A stretch of DNA of 64,000 nucleotides from Sphingobacterium siyangense (GTDB lineage: Bacteria; Bacteroidota; Bacteroidia; Sphingobacteriales; Sphingobacteriaceae), in NCBI RefSeq assembly GCF_007830445.1, contig NZ_VLKR01000006.1, positions 1 to 64,000 of the forward strand, written 5' to 3'. The notes below the pieces were generated by a model. The model did not search any database. It was not told the origin of the DNA and saw nothing but the letters and a program-made list of their open reading frames with translations. The position numbers and the translations under genes are program-made. Below, in pieces: positions 60,870-64,000 of this stretch (position 1 is the first letter of the stretch; each line of letters opens with the position of its first letter).

Positions 60870-61511
60870 ATGAGCACTCCAATCGTATCGACTACACAGT
60901 TATCATTTCAGTATCCTAATTCAACGCCAATTGAATTTCCAGATATTCACATCGAGAAAGGTCAGCATACGCTGTTATTAGGGGATTCGGGTTCTGGAAA
61001 AACAACGTTACTTAATATATTAGGAGGTTTGTCACGACCAGAGACAGGTCTAGTCAAAATAAATAACCAAGACCTATCCTTATTATCAAACAGCAAATTG
61101 GATCAGTTTCGTGCGCAATATATCGGATTTATATTCCAAGAAGCTCACCTCCTAAGAAATTTAACACTTTTGGAAAACATCAAGTTGGCACAGTCTTTAG
61201 CAGGGAAAAGAATAGACCTTAATGCAATACATTTCATATTGACGCAACTGCAATTAGATCAAAAAAGTGATGCCTACCCGAACGAATTGAGTCGCGGCCA
61301 ATTACAACGTGCTGCTATTGCACGCAGCATCATTAATAAACCAGCTCTACTTATTGCTGACGAGCCAACTGCCGCTCTAGATGACAACAATACCTACAGG
61401 GTATTAGAACTGTTATTATCGATAGCTGACACTGCAGGATCGACTTTATTGATAACAACACACGACAAGAGAATAAAAGATCAGTTCTCCAAAATGTACC
61501 TTTTAAAATAA
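60870..61511 (+). CDS. ABC transporter ATP-binding protein (LolD/MacB type)
   Basis: A 213-residue ABC ATPase. Walker A GDSGSGKTT (residues 38-46), Q-loop IGFIFQEAHLL, signature LSRGQLQRAAIARSI (about 138-152), Walker B LLIADEPTAALD (about 157-168) and H-loop LLITTHDKR. Similar to LolD/MacB ATPases that drive mechanotransmission by FtsX-type permeases. The next gene, 47 bp downstream, is such a permease, with histidine-rich insertions. An analogous three-gene ABC/permease/DUF3299 arrangement is a zinc-responsive operon in Pseudomonas. Regulation is likely by the palindrome upstream. Confidence 0.85.
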   Translation: MSTPIVSTTQLSFQYPNSTPIEFPDIHIEKGQHTLLLGDSGSGKTTLLNILGGLSRPETGLVKINNQDLSLLSNSKLDQFRAQYIGFIFQEAHLLRNLTLLENIKLAQSLAGKRIDLNAIHFILTQLQLDQKSDAYPNELSRGQLQRAAIARSIINKPALLIADEPTAALDDNNTYRVLELLLSIADTAGSTLLITTHDKRIKDQFSKMYLLK

Positions 61512-61558
61512 TTGTTTTACTTTAATTTACGCGTCACCCTTAGTTTTTAGAATTTGTT

Positions 61559-62953
61559 ATGAACACGATACAATTGGTTTGGAAAAATTTAAGTAGGCAG
61601 TTTGGCTCGGTCTTTCTAAGCATTCTGTTAACGGCGTTTGGAATTTCCATCCTTGCCGTGCTTTCAATTACCGGCGAAACTTTTGAAAAGCAGCTTGACA
61701 ATAACAGTAAAAATATTGATTTGGTTGTTGGAGCCAAGGGAAGCCCCCTTCAATTGATCTTATCAAGTATTTATCATATTGACAATCCAACCGGCAATAT
61801 CCCACTGGACGAACTGGAACCATTACGCCAAAATCCCCTTGTTCAGCTTGCAGTGCCCCTATCTTTAGGTGACAATTTCAAAGGCCATCGCATTGTTGGA
61901 ACAGATTCATCTTTCTTAGCTATTTATGAAACAGCAATAACTGAAGGCCGTATCTGGCAAAATAACTTTGAAGTAGTCATTGGTGATCAAGTTGCAAAAA
62001 AACAACAGCTCAAAATTGGCGATCAGATCCATAGTTCACATGGCTTGAGCAAAGATGGACATCATCATGACGAACATCCGTTTACCATTGTTGGTATTCT
62101 AAAACATAACAATAACGTTACCGATAACTTAATACTAACCAACTTAGAAAGTGTTTGGGATGTACATGGCATTGCACATAAACATGAGCATCAAGAAACA
62201 GCAGTAGAGAAAGAATTACGGGAACGCCAAGAAGACCGGGAGGAAACCCTCAAAGCACATCTGCACCATCATGGTGAAGATATAGCAGAAAATTCATCTG
62301 CTCCAGCCCAAACGAACGAAAAAGGGCATCAGGAGCAGGAAGACCATCATGAGCACGCAGAGGAAGGCATGTTTGTGAAGTCAATAGGTGCCGACATGGT
62401 AAAACAGAATGGACTGGAAATAACCGCCATTCTACTAAAATATCAATCCCCTGCAGCGATCGGAATTTTGCCAAAATTGATTGATCAGCAAACAGACATG
62501 CAGGCCGCATCTCCCGCCATGGAAAGCACTCGTCTATTCTCGTTATTAGGCGTAGGGATAGATTCTTTATCGATACTCGCTTATGTAATTATGTTTATTG
62601 CAGGTTTAAGCGTCTTTATTAATTTATATAACGCATTAAAGCAACGTAAATACGATCTTGCCATCATGCGTACGCTTGGAGCCTCCAAAGGAAAACTCTT
62701 TGCCATTGTGCTTCTTGAAGGACTAATCATTACGATTCTTGGTGGGTTAATTGGGCTTATAATGGCACATCTAGCGCTTTACTATATCAGTAATCAGACA
62801 AGTCAAAGCGCCGATTTTATAGAGGCTTTTACACTTCATCCTAAAGAACTGATTTTCTTGTTTGTTGCTTGTCTAATAGGTATCTTCGCAGCACTTATTC
62901 CGGCGATCAAGGCCTACAGGACAAGTATTTCTGGAACACTATCAAATAAATAA
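61559..62953 (+). CDS. FtsX/MacB-type ABC permease with histidine-rich periplasmic loops
   Basis: A 464-residue inner-membrane protein. One N-terminal transmembrane helix (about 15-40), a large periplasmic MacB-like domain (about 45-325) and three C-terminal helices (about 340-460; FtsX domain with KYDLAIMRTLGASKGKLFAI). The periplasmic part has clusters of His and acidic residues: HGLSKDGHHHDEH (about 161-173), HKHEHQE, HLHHHGED and HQEQEDHHEHAEE (about 201-270). Such clusters bind zinc or other metals. With the ATPase upstream and a DUF3299-like exported protein downstream, it is best read as a metal-linked exporter or extractor complex. Substrate not shown. Confidence 0.82.
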   Translation: MNTIQLVWKNLSRQFGSVFLSILLTAFGISILAVLSITGETFEKQLDNNSKNIDLVVGAKGSPLQLILSSIYHIDNPTGNIPLDELEPLRQNPLVQLAVPLSLGDNFKGHRIVGTDSSFLAIYETAITEGRIWQNNFEVVIGDQVAKKQQLKIGDQIHSSHGLSKDGHHHDEHPFTIVGILKHNNNVTDNLILTNLESVWDVHGIAHKHEHQETAVEKELRERQEDREETLKAHLHHHGEDIAENSSAPAQTNEKGHQEQEDHHEHAEEGMFVKSIGADMVKQNGLEITAILLKYQSPAAIGILPKLIDQQTDMQAASPAMESTRLFSLLGVGIDSLSILAYVIMFIAGLSVFINLYNALKQRKYDLAIMRTLGASKGKLFAIVLLEGLIITILGGLIGLIMAHLALYYISNQTSQSADFIEAFTLHPKELIFLFVACLIGIFAALIPAIKAYRTSISGTLSNK

Positions 62954-63085
62954 GTTTAACTAAGATTACACAACGACAAAAGATCGCAATAAGAAGAGCA
63001 GCTTATCCTCTAGGCAGGAAAACGGAAAATACATTCGAACAGCTTCTCGATACATAACACTCGATACATAACAATAGCATAACAC

Positions 63086-63562
63086 ATGAAAAAAACACTG
63101 ACAGTATTCTTATTTATATTATTCTGTACCATACAGTCCCAAGCCCAAATAGGCAATAATCCGGATGTTCCCGATCATACACCTATGATGAACAAAACTT
63201 GGGAAGCAATTGATAAAATGGCTTATAAAGTAACTTATAATGGGGCAAAGAAAGTATATACTCCTTTCTACCCAAAAGAACTTAAAGCGCTTGAAAATAA
63301 AATTGTTGAATTACCAGGTTATATGGTTCCTCTTCATAGTGGTCGTAATCATAAAAACTTTATGATGTCTGTATTACCCGTGATGCAATGCCAATTCTGT
63401 GGATCCAACGGAATACCACCAATGGTTGAAGTAACATTAAAGGGCAATGCAATAAAATTCTCTGAAGATCCGATTAAATTAAAAGGGAAAATGATCTTTA
63501 CCAAAGATCCGCTTAAAGGAAATGCTGAAATCCAGATTGTAGATGCAGAACCAATAAAATAA
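63086..63562 (+). CDS. Exported DUF3299-like protein
   Basis: A 158-residue exported protein. Signal peptide MKKTLTVFLFILFCTIQSQAQ; mature part begins IGNNPDVPDH. Conserved elements are VELPGYMVPL (about 71-80), FMMSVLPVMQCQFCGSNGIP (about 91-110, with a CQFC pair) and PPMVEVTLKG, then KGKMIFTKDPLKGNAEIQIV. This is the DUF3299 pattern (GYMVPL then a Cys/Pro-rich strand), seen in proteins from zinc-regulated ABC operons. It follows the permease by 132 bp on the same strand. Periplasmic metal-related role inferred. Confidence 0.65.
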   Translation: MKKTLTVFLFILFCTIQSQAQIGNNPDVPDHTPMMNKTWEAIDKMAYKVTYNGAKKVYTPFYPKELKALENKIVELPGYMVPLHSGRNHKNFMMSVLPVMQCQFCGSNGIPPMVEVTLKGNAIKFSEDPIKLKGKMIFTKDPLKGNAEIQIVDAEPIK

Positions 63563-63585
63563 ACTAGCGTCTATTATTAAACCAT

Positions 63586-63620
63586 TAAATGGGCTTTGCA
63601 GATCTCTCACAGCCCATTTA
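63586..63620. terminator. Hairpin after the DUF3299-like gene
   Basis: TAAATGGGCT (63586-63595) pairs with AGCCCATTTA (63611-63620), 15-nt loop. No long T-run, so it may be a weak bidirectional terminator between this operon and the convergent rsmE. Confidence 0.5.
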
Positions 63621-63646
63621 GTGGGCCAGGGTCCGTCTTTTATCCC

Positions 63647-64000
63647 CTATCCTCTATTCAGCAGGGAAACTTCCATACAAGCTGCTAAAGCAGCCGTTTC
63701 GGTTCTTAAACGCGCTTCTCCCAACGAAATCGGATGAAACCCCATCTGTAGTGCCAAATCAATTTCTTCTTCAGAGAAATCTCCTTCCGGACCAATGAGG
63801 ATAATATAATGCTGGGCAGGCTCCAAAACCTGGTTTAAATACTTCTTTTCAGCGTCAACACAGTGTGCAATTGCCTTTTGAACACCTTCTTTTGGGATTT
63901 CTCTCAAAAACTGTTTAAACGATACTGCTGGATTTAGCTTGGGAAGATAGGCTTTCAACGATTGTTTCATCGCTGCAACTACCACCTTATTTAGACGATC
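63647..64000 (-). CDS. rsmE: 16S rRNA (uracil-N3)-methyltransferase RsmE, C-terminal part (runs off the right edge)
   Basis: The frame is open to base 64000; only about 118 C-terminal residues are visible (stop TAG 63649-63647). Motifs: RLNKVVVAAMKQSLKAYLP near the edge, then IILIGPEGDFSEEEIDLALQ and ISLGEARLRTETAALAACME, the knot elements of RsmE, which methylates U1498 in 16S rRNA. A GTG at 63985 is internal and not a start. Confidence 0.88.
   Translation of the reverse strand, partial: DRLNKVVVAAMKQSLKAYLPKLNPAVSFKQFLREIPKEGVQKAIAHCVDAEKKYLNQVLEPAQHYIILIGPEGDFSEEEIDLALQMGFHPISLGEARLRTETAALAACMEVSLLNRG

Overview
The window looks like a chromosomal segment of a Bacteroidota member, most likely a Sphingobacterium-like member of the Sphingobacteriales. 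The evidence is a SusC/SusD pair, a FecI/FecR-controlled TonB-dependent receptor, a lipoprotein-type Omp85 protein (TamL-like), RagB/OmpA-type envelope proteins, almost no Shine-Dalgarno sequences, and several promoters fitting the Bacteroidetes pattern TTTG-N19-TAnnTTTG. No rRNA, tRNA or CRISPR array was seen.

Layout. 1-4.3 kb is a decayed accessory region: the tail of an IS4-type transposase, a truncated SMI1/KNR4 (SUKH) immunity-like gene, a lipase lacking a start and carrying a probable frameshift, a membrane protein with an internal stop, an antisense WGR-domain remnant, an exported protein made of exact 20-residue repeats, another frameshifted gene and a small membrane protein. 4.3-15 kb is mostly core: tamL-like and an RNA methyltransferase (divergent, 8 bp between starts), a VOC protein, an MFS transporter, a two-gene ABC transporter, a GNAT acetyltransferase, parC and msrA.

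15.2-27.6 kb carries a coherent set of peptidoglycan-peptide genes: glycosylasparaginase, an NlpC/P60 endopeptidase (YkfC-like), an L-Ala-D/L-Glu epimerase (YkfB-like), a SusC/SusD pair, an M14 peptidase and an S66 LD-carboxypeptidase (YkfA-like), the last two downstream of pyrC. I read this as a muropeptide utilisation locus in which SusCD takes the place of the ABC importer of the Bacillus ykf operon. 27.8-32.6 kb holds a PhoB-type response regulator, a TlpA-type thioredoxin and alaS. 33-37.7 kb has two tandem pairs of paralogues (universal stress proteins, then OmpA-type porins), followed by an S41 protease.

39.2-47.3 kb (minus strand) is an ECF sigma / anti-sigma / STN-domain TonB receptor / beta-helix surface lipoprotein / lipoprotein operon. 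55.5-60.4 kb is a second, paralogous receptor plus beta-helix lipoprotein locus without its own sigma factor. Between them lie a DEAD-box helicase, an acyl-CoA ligase, rlmB, dnaX and a transglutaminase-like protein. 60.8-63.6 kb is an ABC ATPase, a histidine-rich FtsX-type permease and a DUF3299-like protein, which resembles zinc-homeostasis operons. Its promoter is overlapped by a perfect 58-bp palindrome that looks like a double Fur-family (Zur) operator. The window ends inside rsmE.
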